Source of the DNA: Rhodanobacteraceae bacterium
Lineage (GTDB): Bacteria; Pseudomonadota; Gammaproteobacteria; Xanthomonadales; Rhodanobacteraceae
DNA length: 64,000 nt
Direction of reading: 5' to 3'
Assembly (NCBI GenBank): GCA_003142815.1
Contig: PLNP01000055.1
Span: 164,593 to 228,592 of the forward strand
The position numbers were made by a program, and so were the translations under genes. The notes below the pieces were generated by a model. It was given only the letters and a program-made list of their open reading frames with translations. It had not been told where the DNA came from and did not search any database. Shown one piece after another: positions 9,743-18,608 of this stretch (positions are counted from its first letter, which is position 1; every line of letters begins with the position of its first letter).

Positions 9743-10153
9743 TCACATCGGCAAGAAATACCAGCCGCCTTTGACGAGTATCCAAGTTTCGCTCTGGCTG
9801 CTCGTCGCCTCCATCGGTTTGCCGAGACCGGGCAACTTGATCGAGTACGTCACATCGACATGGACCTTGCAGCGATCCGCGTCACACTCCTTGCTGTTGA
9901 ACTTTACGCTCTTCCACTGAACCGGACGAGTGTTCATCGCGCTTGCGTAAGCGTCACGCGACTGCGTGGCGCGGACACCCGGCGTGAGGTAATCGTAGGC
10001 TTTTTCCGCCTGGTGCGCGATCAGGTAGTTCCAGCGCTCGACCGAGCGTCGATCGACGTTGTCCGGGTTGGCGTTGTCGGCACAGCCGGCGACAACGAGG
10101 AGTAGCGCGGCCAGCGCGAACGCGGCGGTCGACTTCAGCGGTTCAATGGTCAC
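9743..10153 (-). CDS. Small lipoprotein coupled to the T2SS secretin gene
   Basis: GTG start at 10153 overlaps the gspD stop (10143-10145); lipobox LLVVAGC; mature protein has two further Cys (CDADRC). Confidence 0.7.
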   Translation of the reverse strand: MTIEPLKSTAAFALAALLLVVAGCADNANPDNVDRRSVERWNYLIAHQAEKAYDYLTPGVRATQSRDAYASAMNTRPVQWKSVKFNSKECDADRCKVHVDVTYSIKLPGLGKPMEATSSQSETWILVKGGWYFLPM

Positions 10154-12530
10154 GCGGCAGTTCCTCAGTCGGTTTCGCGGGGTCGGGAATCGGATAAGTT
10201 TGCACGGGCTGCGCCGGCGCCGGCAACGTTGGCGGATTGACTGTTTGACCTTGCGCACGCAGCGGGGCGAGAGATTCGAACTGGCGGCTGTAGTCCTCGG
10301 TCGCCTGGCGGCCCTCGTCCACGTTGCTGATCACCCGCGGCGTGATCAGCACGATGAGTTCGGTGCGATCCTTGTGTTTTACGGTGGTGCCAAAAAGATT
10401 GCGCAGGAACGGCACCTTGCTGATCAGCGGCAATCCGGTATTGCCGTCGGTACGATTGTCTTGAATCAAACCACCGAGCATCAGGGTCTCGCCGCTTTGT
10501 ACGGCGACCTGGGTCTCGATCCGGCGCTGGTTGATCGGCGGATTCCCGCTGGCGCTGGTGGTCGGGCCGGGGTTGCTGACTTCCTGCTGGATCTCGAGAT
10601 AGACCAGACCACCGGGATTGACGCGTGGCCTCACGTCGAGGGTGACGCCGGTATTGATATATTGCACTGAACCCGTGTTGCCACCGAACGTGTTGCTCGT
10701 GCCATTCGTTGCGTTGACGGATCCGACAGAACCGAGACCGTTGTAGAACGTCTGCACCACGGGAATCTGCGTGCCGACGTTGATCTGCGCTTCCTGATTG
10801 TTCATGACCAGCAGGGATGGCGCGGCCAGCGACTTGGCTTGCCCGGACGTTTCGAGCGCATTGATCGCAACCTCGAAATTCTTGCTCAGGAACGAATAGA
10901 ACAAGCCACCCTTGCCCAAGGCCGGCGATACATCGCCAGTCGCGCCCAGAGCCAGCCGATGCCGACTCCAGCGATTTCCGGAAAAGCCGATCGGATATTG
11001 ACCGTTAGCCTGCGCCGAGCCGGTCGCCGTGCCCATCAATCCGTTGAGGTACCATTGCACGCCGAAATTAAGATCGCCGGTCAGGCTGACTTCGAGAACG
11101 CGCGCCTCGATCTGCACCTGCAGCGGCACAACGTCGAGTTTCTTGATCGCCGATTCGATGCGATCCCATTCGACCGGCATCGCCTGGATCATCAGCTGGT
11201 TGTTTTCCTCGATCGCCGAGATGCGGATGTCGGATTCCTTGTGCGCGCCGGCCGCGCCCGCCGCTGGCGGCGTCGCCGTCGGCGCGGATCTTTCCTGCGT
11301 CGATTGCGGGCGCAACGAGTTCTGATAACTCATGCCGCCCATGCCACCCGCTCCACCGGCGCCGCCCATACCACCGCCACCGCCGAGCGTGGTCGGTCGC
11401 AAGCCTGGCGCGACGCTACCCGAGGTGCTGCTGCGATGCGACGTGCCGCTGGTACCGAGGAAAATCTGGCTGAGATAGTCGGCTATGTCGACCGCTTTGA
11501 GATTCTTCACGTTGTAGACGTACAACTGCGTCGCATTCTCCGCGCCACCGCGATCGAGGCGGTACAACCATTCCTCGGCCTCCTTCAGGTATTCCTTCTG
11601 CGGCGTGATCACGACGATCGCGTTGGTCTGCTCGATCGGCATGAAACGGAACATGCCGGCGAGCGGCGATTCGCCCTCGGTGCCGAAGATCTTGAGCAGA
11701 TCCGGCAGCAGCTTGGTGACCTCCACATGCTGCATCGTGTACACACCGATCGACATGCCTTTGAGCCAGTCGACGTCGAAGGTGTCGATCGTGCGCTGGT
11801 AGTTGTCGAGTTCGGACGGGTTGCCGGCGAGCACGATCAGGCTGCGATTCGGGTCGATGCTGACGAACGCATCCGCTTTCGCATACGGCTTCAGCAGTTT
11901 CACCATTTCGCTTGCCGACACATAGCGCAGCGGATAGATGCGTAGCGCGTAGCCGGGCTGCTGGCTTGCGCCGACGCGCGGGGTCAGCTTGCCGGCAATC
12001 GCATCCTTGGCTTGCAGTACGGTGTAGCGGCCGCCTTCACGCACCAGCGCATTGCCGGTCCACGACAGCAGCATCTCCAGCACGGGCATCGCGTCTTCGC
12101 GGCGAATCGGACGCGCCGTCGAATAGGTGACATTGCCGCCGACGCTCGGCGCGATCGTGTAGTTTTCCTGCAGCATGTCGCCAAGGATCGCCTTGACCAC
12201 CGCCTGGATCGGCTGGTTCTCGAAATTGAACGTGACCTGGCCTTCGCCGCTGCTGTTTTTCGCGACAGGCTGCACTGTGAAGAACTTGCCGGTGCCGACT
12301 TCGATCTCGGGTTTCGGCGGCGGTCGGTTTACGTTCTTGTCGGGCGAAAGCGATATGCCGCTCGTATCGCTCGGTATAGTTGCCGGCGCGGGTTTGAGAA
12401 TCGTATCCGGGGTCAGGATGTCGGGATTCGCGGGTTGTTTCCTGGCCGCGGGCGTAGTCGCGCAACCGGTCAGCAGCGCGATGCCGCAAACCATCAGCAG
12501 GGTGATCAATCTGGATCGCACGTGGCTCAC
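10143..12530 (-). CDS. gspD: Type II secretion system secretin GspD
   Basis: Signal/lipobox LLMVCGIALLTGC; N-domain repeats; secretin core VPFLRNLFGTTVKHKDRTELIVLITPRVI. GTG start at 12530 (or 12521). Confidence 0.92.
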   Translation of the reverse strand: MSHVRSRLITLLMVCGIALLTGCATTPAARKQPANPDILTPDTILKPAPATIPSDTSGISLSPDKNVNRPPPKPEIEVGTGKFFTVQPVAKNSSGEGQVTFNFENQPIQAVVKAILGDMLQENYTIAPSVGGNVTYSTARPIRREDAMPVLEMLLSWTGNALVREGGRYTVLQAKDAIAGKLTPRVGASQQPGYALRIYPLRYVSASEMVKLLKPYAKADAFVSIDPNRSLIVLAGNPSELDNYQRTIDTFDVDWLKGMSIGVYTMQHVEVTKLLPDLLKIFGTEGESPLAGMFRFMPIEQTNAIVVITPQKEYLKEAEEWLYRLDRGGAENATQLYVYNVKNLKAVDIADYLSQIFLGTSGTSHRSSTSGSVAPGLRPTTLGGGGGMGGAGGAGGMGGMSYQNSLRPQSTQERSAPTATPPAAGAAGAHKESDIRISAIEENNQLMIQAMPVEWDRIESAIKKLDVVPLQVQIEARVLEVSLTGDLNFGVQWYLNGLMGTATGSAQANGQYPIGFSGNRWSRHRLALGATGDVSPALGKGGLFYSFLSKNFEVAINALETSGQAKSLAAPSLLVMNNQEAQINVGTQIPVVQTFYNGLGSVGSVNATNGTSNTFGGNTGSVQYINTGVTLDVRPRVNPGGLVYLEIQQEVSNPGPTTSASGNPPINQRRIETQVAVQSGETLMLGGLIQDNRTDGNTGLPLISKVPFLRNLFGTTVKHKDRTELIVLITPRVISNVDEGRQATEDYSRQFESLAPLRAQGQTVNPPTLPAPAQPVQTYPIPDPAKPTEELPRDH

Positions 12531-12534
12531 TCCA

Positions 12535-13254
12535 TCACTTGTTTGGTTGCGCGGGTTTTCCGCCCGTGCGCAGACGTTCGGCATCTTCGCGCATTTGCTT
12601 GCGCCGTTCCTCGATGCGGCGGGCGAGATCGGCGTTGGTATTGGCGCTTTTCGCATCCGCGCCTGCGTTCGGGCTGCCTTTCACCGGGGGCTGGTTGTTC
12701 GGACGCAGCGGCTGGATTGGCGGTCGGCCGGAAGCGGGCGCGGCTGCAGCCGCCGTCTCCAGTTCCACTGCGGTGGTTTCGTTCGCGGCGTTCTTGAAGA
12801 CGACGCCACGCGGTTTGACCTCGACCAGCGTCCAGCTCGCCTGATCGCCTTCCAACGGCATTCCGACCTTCAACGCGATCGCTTGGTTCCGCGTCTTGTC
12901 CTGCAGCATCGCGATGCGCACATGGTTTTTCTCGTCGAGGATCACGCCGGTCAGGGCGATATTCAACGGAGACGGCGCCGCCGCCGTGCCATCGGCAGCA
13001 TCGAGCGGGGTTGGTTTGCGATCCTCGTTGAACAGGGGGTGCGCGTCGATGTCCGCGAATGCGCTCGCCGGTGGCAGTTTCAACGGTTTGCTGTCGATCG
13101 TGCCGAGCGGCGCATGCACGGCGTCGCCTTCGCTCTCTGCCGCCCAGCGATAGCCGCGACCAAGGCCTGCATACTGCGCGATGACGAGCAGCAGCAGTGC
13201 GCCGCCTACGCCGACGAGCGCCTTCGTTGTGAGTCGCGCCGCACGGACGTTCAT
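12535..13254 (-). CDS. Type II secretion system protein N (GspC/XpsN-like)
   Basis: N-terminal TM and HPLFNEDRKP...LTGVILDEKNHVRIAMLQDKTRNQAIALKVGMPLEG homology region; sits between gspM and gspD. Confidence 0.75.
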   Translation of the reverse strand: MNVRAARLTTKALVGVGGALLLLVIAQYAGLGRGYRWAAESEGDAVHAPLGTIDSKPLKLPPASAFADIDAHPLFNEDRKPTPLDAADGTAAAPSPLNIALTGVILDEKNHVRIAMLQDKTRNQAIALKVGMPLEGDQASWTLVEVKPRGVVFKNAANETTAVELETAAAAAPASGRPPIQPLRPNNQPPVKGSPNAGADAKSANTNADLARRIEERRKQMREDAERLRTGGKPAQPNK

Positions 13255-13859
13255 TTCACCTTGCCCGGCTGACGCAGATAGCCCGACACGTTGAAGCGCA
13301 CGTCGAGCGGAACCGGCGCGACCTTCGCGCCAGGCGGTGTGTAGCTCTGCTGGCGGTAGATCATCACCTGGTCGATGAACAGATAGGGCTTGCCGTTTTC
13401 GAGATCATAGAGCACCGCGGCCAGCGGTTCGAGATCGCAACGCAGGCGCGCCTGCACGGTCACCCGTTTGTAGAGTTCCTCTTCGCCGCCGTTGAAGCTC
13501 CCTATACTCACGGTCTGGCAGCGCTTTTCGTCTTTGGCGTGATCGCTCATCGCCTGTTTGATGCGCTGGATCAGCGCCGCCGAAGCCGCGTTGGCGTCCG
13601 TTTCGGACAGGAACGCCTGATTGCCCTGTTCGTAGGCCTTGACCTCGGCCAGGCGCTTCTCGATCGCGGGCTTCTCCGCGGTGATCTGGCGAAAACGCAT
13701 TTGCTGCTCGCGCAGGTCCCGCATGCCGGCGCGGAATTGCATCTGCGGCGCGACGAACCACCAGTGCACGCCGATCAGGTAGATCAGCATGAGCACGATC
13801 AGGATCAGCACAACCGCGAGGAAACGGCCGTCCTTGGGCTGGAACCTACTTGCCGCCAT
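13251..13859 (-). CDS. gspM: Type II secretion system protein M
   Basis: Single N-terminal TM, coiled-coil, C-terminal ferredoxin-like region; position after gspL; ATG at 13859. Confidence 0.75.
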   Translation of the reverse strand: MAASRFQPKDGRFLAVVLILIVLMLIYLIGVHWWFVAPQMQFRAGMRDLREQQMRFRQITAEKPAIEKRLAEVKAYEQGNQAFLSETDANAASAALIQRIKQAMSDHAKDEKRCQTVSIGSFNGGEEELYKRVTVQARLRCDLEPLAAVLYDLENGKPYLFIDQVMIYRQQSYTPPGAKVAPVPLDVRFNVSGYLRQPGKVK

Positions 13860-15117
13860 GGCTGGCTCCGGCTTTCGTTTTCGGCGCCTTGGGCGCGGGC
13901 GCGACCGGCGCTGCTGCCGGTTTCGACGGCGCTGGAGTGCCCGCGTTCGGGGCTGCCACCGGAGCGGCCGGAGCGGCGGCCTTGGCATCCTCGAACGGTG
14001 CGCATTCCTTGAGATCGGCATTGATCTGGAAACGCTCCTTGCCGGTGCGCGGATCAGGTTGCACCTGGCCCTGGAAACCGGGGTTGCCGAGACACGGCGA
14101 CGCGCCGAGCAGCGCGATCAGCTTGGCCGCTTCCTGCGCCTGGCCCTGCAACTGCACTTGCTTGTTCTCGATCTGCAAGCGTTCCAGATAGGTGTCCTGT
14201 GGCAGGCGCCGGCTGATGTCGTTGATCAGTGCCACGGTCAGCGGACCCTTGCGCTTGCGGTCGGCCAGGAAGTTCGCGCCGCCGATCGAATCGGCGAGCG
14301 TTTTCTTGAGCGCCGCGACCTGTTTCGCCTCGGTATTGGCTTGGGCGACTTCCGCACGCATCGATTCGACGGCGGCGGCGCGATTGGTCAGCGACTCGTT
14401 CATGTTGATCACGAGCAGGACCAGCGCGGCGCCGGCCAAGCCCAGATTCAGCGGCGTGCGCAGATTGCGTCGGCGCGCGCGGCGCTCGGGCGGCAGCAGA
14501 TTGGTGCGGCGACGACCGGCACCGGGCACGCTGCGCCAGCTGTCAACGCCATCGAGATCGGCTGCGCCGGAGGGCAGTGCGCCCAGTTCCTGATCGAGCC
14601 GGCCACGCGGAATCAGCACCAGTTCTACTTGCACGTTGCGGCCACTGGCATCGTGACCGAGCACGCGGCTGTCGAAATAGACCTGGTCAGCCTTGAACGG
14701 GGTCTGCCGGTCCATCTCGAACGACAGCACCTGGCGCAGATTGTCCTCCGCGGCGGACGGCAGGTTGAGCGCGCGGGTCAGCACGCGGTCGGCCGGAATG
14801 CAGAACACCGTGCGCACCGCCGGATCGCCGATCGTGCTGCGCAGGTGCTGGAATTCGGCGCTCTGCGCGTCGCTCGGCAGGTCGCGCCGGATCCTGGCGT
14901 ATTCGCTCATCGCATCGCCGCGTTCGCGCCAGACCACGATCTCCTCGGCGCGCAGGTCCAGCAGCAGCGATTCGGAGCGTTCGGACAAGAGGCTCCGCCA
15001 GCGTGCCGGCAGACAGGCCAAAAGCTGGTCGCGCCACCATGCAAGAAAGCCTGGCAGCGGGGTCTTGGCAAGACGCGTCCGCAGACGCGCAAGTTGTCTG
15101 TCGAGAGTTGGGTTCAC
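13846..15117 (-). CDS. gspL: Type II secretion system protein L
   Basis: PilM/N-type N-terminal cytoplasmic region, mid TM (LGLAGAALVLLVINMNES), position between gspK and gspM. Confidence 0.8.
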   Translation of the reverse strand: MNPTLDRQLARLRTRLAKTPLPGFLAWWRDQLLACLPARWRSLLSERSESLLLDLRAEEIVVWRERGDAMSEYARIRRDLPSDAQSAEFQHLRSTIGDPAVRTVFCIPADRVLTRALNLPSAAEDNLRQVLSFEMDRQTPFKADQVYFDSRVLGHDASGRNVQVELVLIPRGRLDQELGALPSGAADLDGVDSWRSVPGAGRRRTNLLPPERRARRRNLRTPLNLGLAGAALVLLVINMNESLTNRAAAVESMRAEVAQANTEAKQVAALKKTLADSIGGANFLADRKRKGPLTVALINDISRRLPQDTYLERLQIENKQVQLQGQAQEAAKLIALLGASPCLGNPGFQGQVQPDPRTGKERFQINADLKECAPFEDAKAAAPAAPVAAPNAGTPAPSKPAAAPVAPAPKAPKTKAGASHGGK

Positions 15118-15120
15118 GGA

Positions 15121-16077
15121 TTAAGAGGTTTCCCCATCGCGCCAGCGCAGAATCACGAAGGGCCGGCCGCCCGCACTGATTCCGCCCATGCGAATGGTCG
15201 CATCCAAGGTCGCGCTCGCGCCATTGGGCAGCTTCGCACGCGACTTCACACTATACGTGAGCCCTCCGCCACCCGCCATGAGCGGGGTTGTACCGTCGCA
15301 CTGGGTCAAGCCCGCGGTCGCCAAGTCGCCCGGCGCCAACGCTTGGCGCTGCTCGATCAGTTGCATCGCCTGTTCCTTCGTGCACCCCATCGCCTCGAGC
15401 GCCTCTGGCGTCGCAAAAGCCGCGCTCGGCTTGGCGGTTCCGGAATAAATCGTCAGCGCCGGCTCCAGTTTCTCGTACAGCGCATAGTTCATGCCGAGTA
15501 CCTGTTGCAACTCCGAGATGGTATTGAACGGCGCGTTCGCCGGCCCGTAGGAAAGGGCGGCGCCTTTGTAGTCGGCAATCTCGGCGCCATTGGGGCGTTT
15601 GTCGTCGTCCGGATCGCGCCAGTCGAGGATCGCGTCGGACAATGCCTGCGCCTGGTCCAGCGCTACGCCGCGCGCGACGAACATGCCGGTCAACAGATCA
15701 CCGTTGGCGGCATTGATGTCGATCTTGCCGGAGTCGTCGGTGATGCGCACTTCGATCTCGGCGTCGCCGTAGCCGAAATCGTATGGGCGCCCGTCCGCGA
15801 CCCAACGCTGGAGCGGGTCGGCCTTGCGCAGGCCGAACACCGCGAGATTGAGCCCGGCTTCTGCGGCGTAACGCGCCTGGGTGGTGTCGAACAAATGCCG
15901 CGACTGCAGGTTCTCGGTGCGCGCGACCAGCGCGAAGCTGCCGAGCATGATCGACAGCATCGCGATGACCCAGAGCACGAGCACGAAGGCGACTCCGCAC
16001 GCGCGGGTGCGCGGATGCGCCAGCACGCGCTGGCGACAGCGTCGCAGGTGCATACGCGCGCTTGCCGGCGTCGTCAT
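15121..16077 (-). CDS. gspK: Type II secretion minor pseudopilin GspK
   Basis: GVAFVLVLWVIAMLSIMLGSFALVARTE N-terminus and SAM-like KIDINAANGDLLTGM motif. Confidence 0.85.
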   Translation of the reverse strand: MTTPASARMHLRRCRQRVLAHPRTRACGVAFVLVLWVIAMLSIMLGSFALVARTENLQSRHLFDTTQARYAAEAGLNLAVFGLRKADPLQRWVADGRPYDFGYGDAEIEVRITDDSGKIDINAANGDLLTGMFVARGVALDQAQALSDAILDWRDPDDDKRPNGAEIADYKGAALSYGPANAPFNTISELQQVLGMNYALYEKLEPALTIYSGTAKPSAAFATPEALEAMGCTKEQAMQLIEQRQALAPGDLATAGLTQCDGTTPLMAGGGGLTYSVKSRAKLPNGASATLDATIRMGGISAGGRPFVILRWRDGETS

Positions 16078-16907
16078 CGCTTGCCGCCCTGGATCGCGCG
16101 CGCGCCGTTCTGCATCGCACCGCCAAGCATCGACTGACCCGGTGGCGCCATGCGCCGCATCGCACCGACATCGAGCAGCAACGGTATCTCCATGGTCGGA
16201 AATTCAACACGCGCTTCCGGGAGCATGCTCACCTCGATCCGCACCATCACTGGGGTGACCCCAGGATCGTCCCATTGGTCCGACCAATCGGTCAGCTGGC
16301 CGTTCTCGTCGAGGGTGCGGTATTCAAAACGGCCATCCTGGATCTGGTCGAGCAGGATCGAAGGTTGCGTATCGGTTTCCTTCTTGTCGAGATCGAAGCC
16401 GTTGAGCATCGCGTCGGTGAACAGCAACTGTTTGCCGCCGCGGCGGTTGCCCGCGAACGCAAGCGTCTGCACATACGGACCGCCTTTGGACAGATAGCCC
16501 GGCATCGGCGCGACGAAGCGCATTAAATCGCCCTTCCCCTCGAACACGAAATTCGTGTTCGTGCTCTGGTCGCGTCCGAATGCAAGCGGCATGATCCGGC
16601 TGACCTGGCGGCGCATGAACTCCTCGGCAACGCGCAGGCGATTGGTGCGGTCGATCGCCGCTTCGCCCGAATGCATCGAGCGCACCGCGGTGCGGATCGC
16701 GCCATAGGTGCCGGCCAGCAGCAGCGCGAGCAGCATGGTCGCGAGCATGACTTCGAGCAGGGTGAAACCGGCTGAGAAGCGGGGAATCGGGATTCGGGAT
16801 TCGGGAATCGTCAACGCAGACGCAGACACGCCACGGCTCGCGCGTGCTGGTCGCTGCTCGCTCCCAAATCCCGAATCCCCAATCCCGAATCCCGGCTTCA
16901 TCATCAC
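16074..16907 (-). CDS. gspJ: Type II secretion pseudopilin GspJ (start codon uncertain)
   Basis: Prepilin motif AGFTLLEVMLATMLLALLL. N-terminal 45 aa of the ORF is repeat-derived; an in-frame TTG at 16814 is an alternative start. Confidence 0.8.
   Translation of the reverse strand: MMMKPGFGIGDSGFGSEQRPARASRGVSASALTIPESRIPIPRFSAGFTLLEVMLATMLLALLLAGTYGAIRTAVRSMHSGEAAIDRTNRLRVAEEFMRRQVSRIMPLAFGRDQSTNTNFVFEGKGDLMRFVAPMPGYLSKGGPYVQTLAFAGNRRGGKQLLFTDAMLNGFDLDKKETDTQPSILLDQIQDGRFEYRTLDENGQLTDWSDQWDDPGVTPVMVRIEVSMLPEARVEFPTMEIPLLLDVGAMRRMAPPGQSMLGGAMQNGARAIQGGKR
16781..16895. repeat. Inverted heptamer-array element between gspI and gspJ
   Basis: Left arm ggggaatcgggattcgggattcgggaatcg; right arm ctcccaaatcccgaatccccaatcccgaatccc; ~50 bp spacer. 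Confidence 0.9.
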
Positions 16908-17482
16908 TGCCCGCCTCCGCCAAACCGCGGCGGCTTATTCGGGCCGCCCGGCATGCCGATGCCATTGTTCGGCTCCGGGTTCGACGCGCGCAGGGTGCCG
17001 AAATGCGCCATGTGCGCATGTGCACCGAAGCCGCTGCCCCAGATGACGGTGAGATCGACCTGATACAAATCGAACGGCGACACCTCGATGCCGCCGCCTT
17101 GGCCCGCGTTGGCGACCGACGTCTGCGGCTTCGGCGCGGGTGCAGCGGCGTTGCCGGCCATCGCGGTTTGCTGCTGCGGCTGTTCGACGCTGGCTGGGTC
17201 GACCTGCTCGATATCGAGCTCCCAACTGTAGTTGTCGTCGAAACGGCCACTGCTGCGACCGGCCTCGATCGGTTCGCCGACGCCGACCGTGTCGAGCTTG
17301 GACTGCGCCCACAGCGCCGCCATCGTGTATTGCGACGATTGCCGCGCGCTGTGCATCGAGGTCGCCAGGATCTGCATCAACACGCCGATGCCGATCGCGA
17401 AGACGAGAAACGCCGCAACCATCTCGATCAGGGTGAAGCCGCGCAGGCGGCGCCGGTTGGCGGGTTGGCGACGATGTTTCAT
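16904..17482 (-). CDS. gspI: Type II secretion pseudopilin GspI
   Basis: MKHRRQPANRRRLRG-FTLIEMVAAFLVFAIGIGVLMQI prepilin leader; ATG at 17482. Confidence 0.85.
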   Translation of the reverse strand: MKHRRQPANRRRLRGFTLIEMVAAFLVFAIGIGVLMQILATSMHSARQSSQYTMAALWAQSKLDTVGVGEPIEAGRSSGRFDDNYSWELDIEQVDPASVEQPQQQTAMAGNAAAPAPKPQTSVANAGQGGGIEVSPFDLYQVDLTVIWGSGFGAHAHMAHFGTLRASNPEPNNGIGMPGGPNKPPRFGGGGQ

Positions 17483-17558
17483 CGGGAAGTTGACCGCGGA
17501 ACCCGCAGCGAGTTCGCAAGACCGCGGCGGTCGCTGCCCGCACGCATGCGGCGCGGCA

Positions 17559-18128
17559 CTACTCGGGTTTGTCATCGAGCGCGATATCGCCAGTCAGCCA
17601 CGCGACGTTGATGCGCCATTCGCGCTGGCCCTGCAACACCGAAATATGGCCGCCGGTCGAGCTGCCGTCCGCGAAAAAACGGATGCCGCCGGCATTGGCC
17701 CCGGTCTGTTCCTGCTCGGCGGTGGTCAGACGCAAGGTCATGTCCTTGGGCAGCTTGACCGCGCCTTTGCCGGGCGCGGTATAGGAGTTGTTGTCGAGGT
17801 CGAGCACGAGCACTTCCTGTTCGCCCTTCACGATCGCCTGGCCGCGCGTGTAGCGCAGCGCAGCGACGAGATCGCGACTGGCACCGCGAATGCGCGCACT
17901 CTGCAGACTCTTGGAGAATGAGATCGTGACCACTGTCATGACGATCGCAAGCAGCACGATCACCGCGATCATCTCGATCAGGGTGAAGCCGTGCGCGCGC
18001 AAGCGCGCGCGAGATTCGGGAATCGGGATTAGGGATTGGGTGAAATGCAGGCGCAGGTATTGTTGCGCCCCCGCCTGCTTTCCCGAATCCCAAATCCCGA
18101 ATTCCGAATCTCGATTCGTCACTGCCAA
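17559..18128 (-). CDS. gspH: Type II secretion pseudopilin GspH (start codon uncertain)
   Basis: Prepilin motif HG-FTLIEMIAVIVLLAIVMTV. The N-terminal part of the ORF is repeat-derived; an in-frame TTG at 18002 would give a short leader MRAHG. Confidence 0.8.
   Translation of the reverse strand: MAVTNRDSEFGIWDSGKQAGAQQYLRLHFTQSLIPIPESRARLRAHGFTLIEMIAVIVLLAIVMTVVTISFSKSLQSARIRGASRDLVAALRYTRGQAIVKGEQEVLVLDLDNNSYTAPGKGAVKLPKDMTLRLTTAEQEQTGANAGGIRFFADGSSTGGHISVLQGQREWRINVAWLTGDIALDDKPE
18011..18114. repeat. Inverted heptamer-array element between gspG and gspH
   Basis: gagattcgggaatcgggattagggattggg ... ttcccgaatcccaaatcccgaattccgaatctc, with a second complementary pair (gcaggcg/cgcctgc) in the spacer. 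Confidence 0.9.
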
Positions 18129-18553
18129 TTTCCATAATCGGCATTCACACCATCGCCACCGGCTTGGCCGTCCTTGCCGAAGAACGTGATGTCGAAGTCA
18201 CCATGCTCGCCGGGCGCCTTGTACTGGAATGCGTGGCCGAACGGATCCTTGAGATCCGATTCCTTTGCGTACGGGCCCTGCCAATTCGACGAGTTGCCGG
18301 GCTTGGTGAGCAGGTCTTCAAGGCGCGGCGGCGGCGAGCCGTTGTCGAGCGCGTAGCCCTCGATCTTGCCGGCCAGCATCTGCACCTGCGCCTTGCCTGC
18401 ACCGTATTTGCCCTTGTCGACGTTCTTGCCGATCGCCTGCACGACGATGCCGGCGACGATGCCGATCAGCACGATCACGGCCAGCATTTCGATCAAGGTG
18501 AAACCCGCTGCGCGCGACAGACGGGAATGGTTGCGTTGCGAATGAGTTTTCAT
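18119..18553 (-). CDS. gspG: Type II secretion major pseudopilin GspG
   Basis: AAG-FTLIEMLAVIVLIGIVAGIVV; C-terminal DPFGHAFQYKAPGEHGDFDI...GKDGQAGGDG typical of GspG. Confidence 0.93.
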   Translation of the reverse strand: MKTHSQRNHSRLSRAAGFTLIEMLAVIVLIGIVAGIVVQAIGKNVDKGKYGAGKAQVQMLAGKIEGYALDNGSPPPRLEDLLTKPGNSSNWQGPYAKESDLKDPFGHAFQYKAPGEHGDFDITFFGKDGQAGGDGVNADYGNWQ

Positions 18554-18572
18554 GCGTTTGTCTTTCCTCTTT

Positions 18573-18606
18573 TCCGAATCCCGAATCCCGATTCCCGAAT
18601 CCCGGC
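18573..18606. repeat. Single-arm heptamer array between gspF and gspG
   Basis: ttccgaatcccgaatcccgattcccgaatcccgg; no inverted partner arm seen locally. Confidence 0.85.
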
Positions 18607-18608
18607 TC

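Noticed and set aside
13789-16137. 782-aa plus-strand ORF opposite gspM-gspK
   Set aside because: Antisense shadow ORF; the minus strand carries clear gsp genes.
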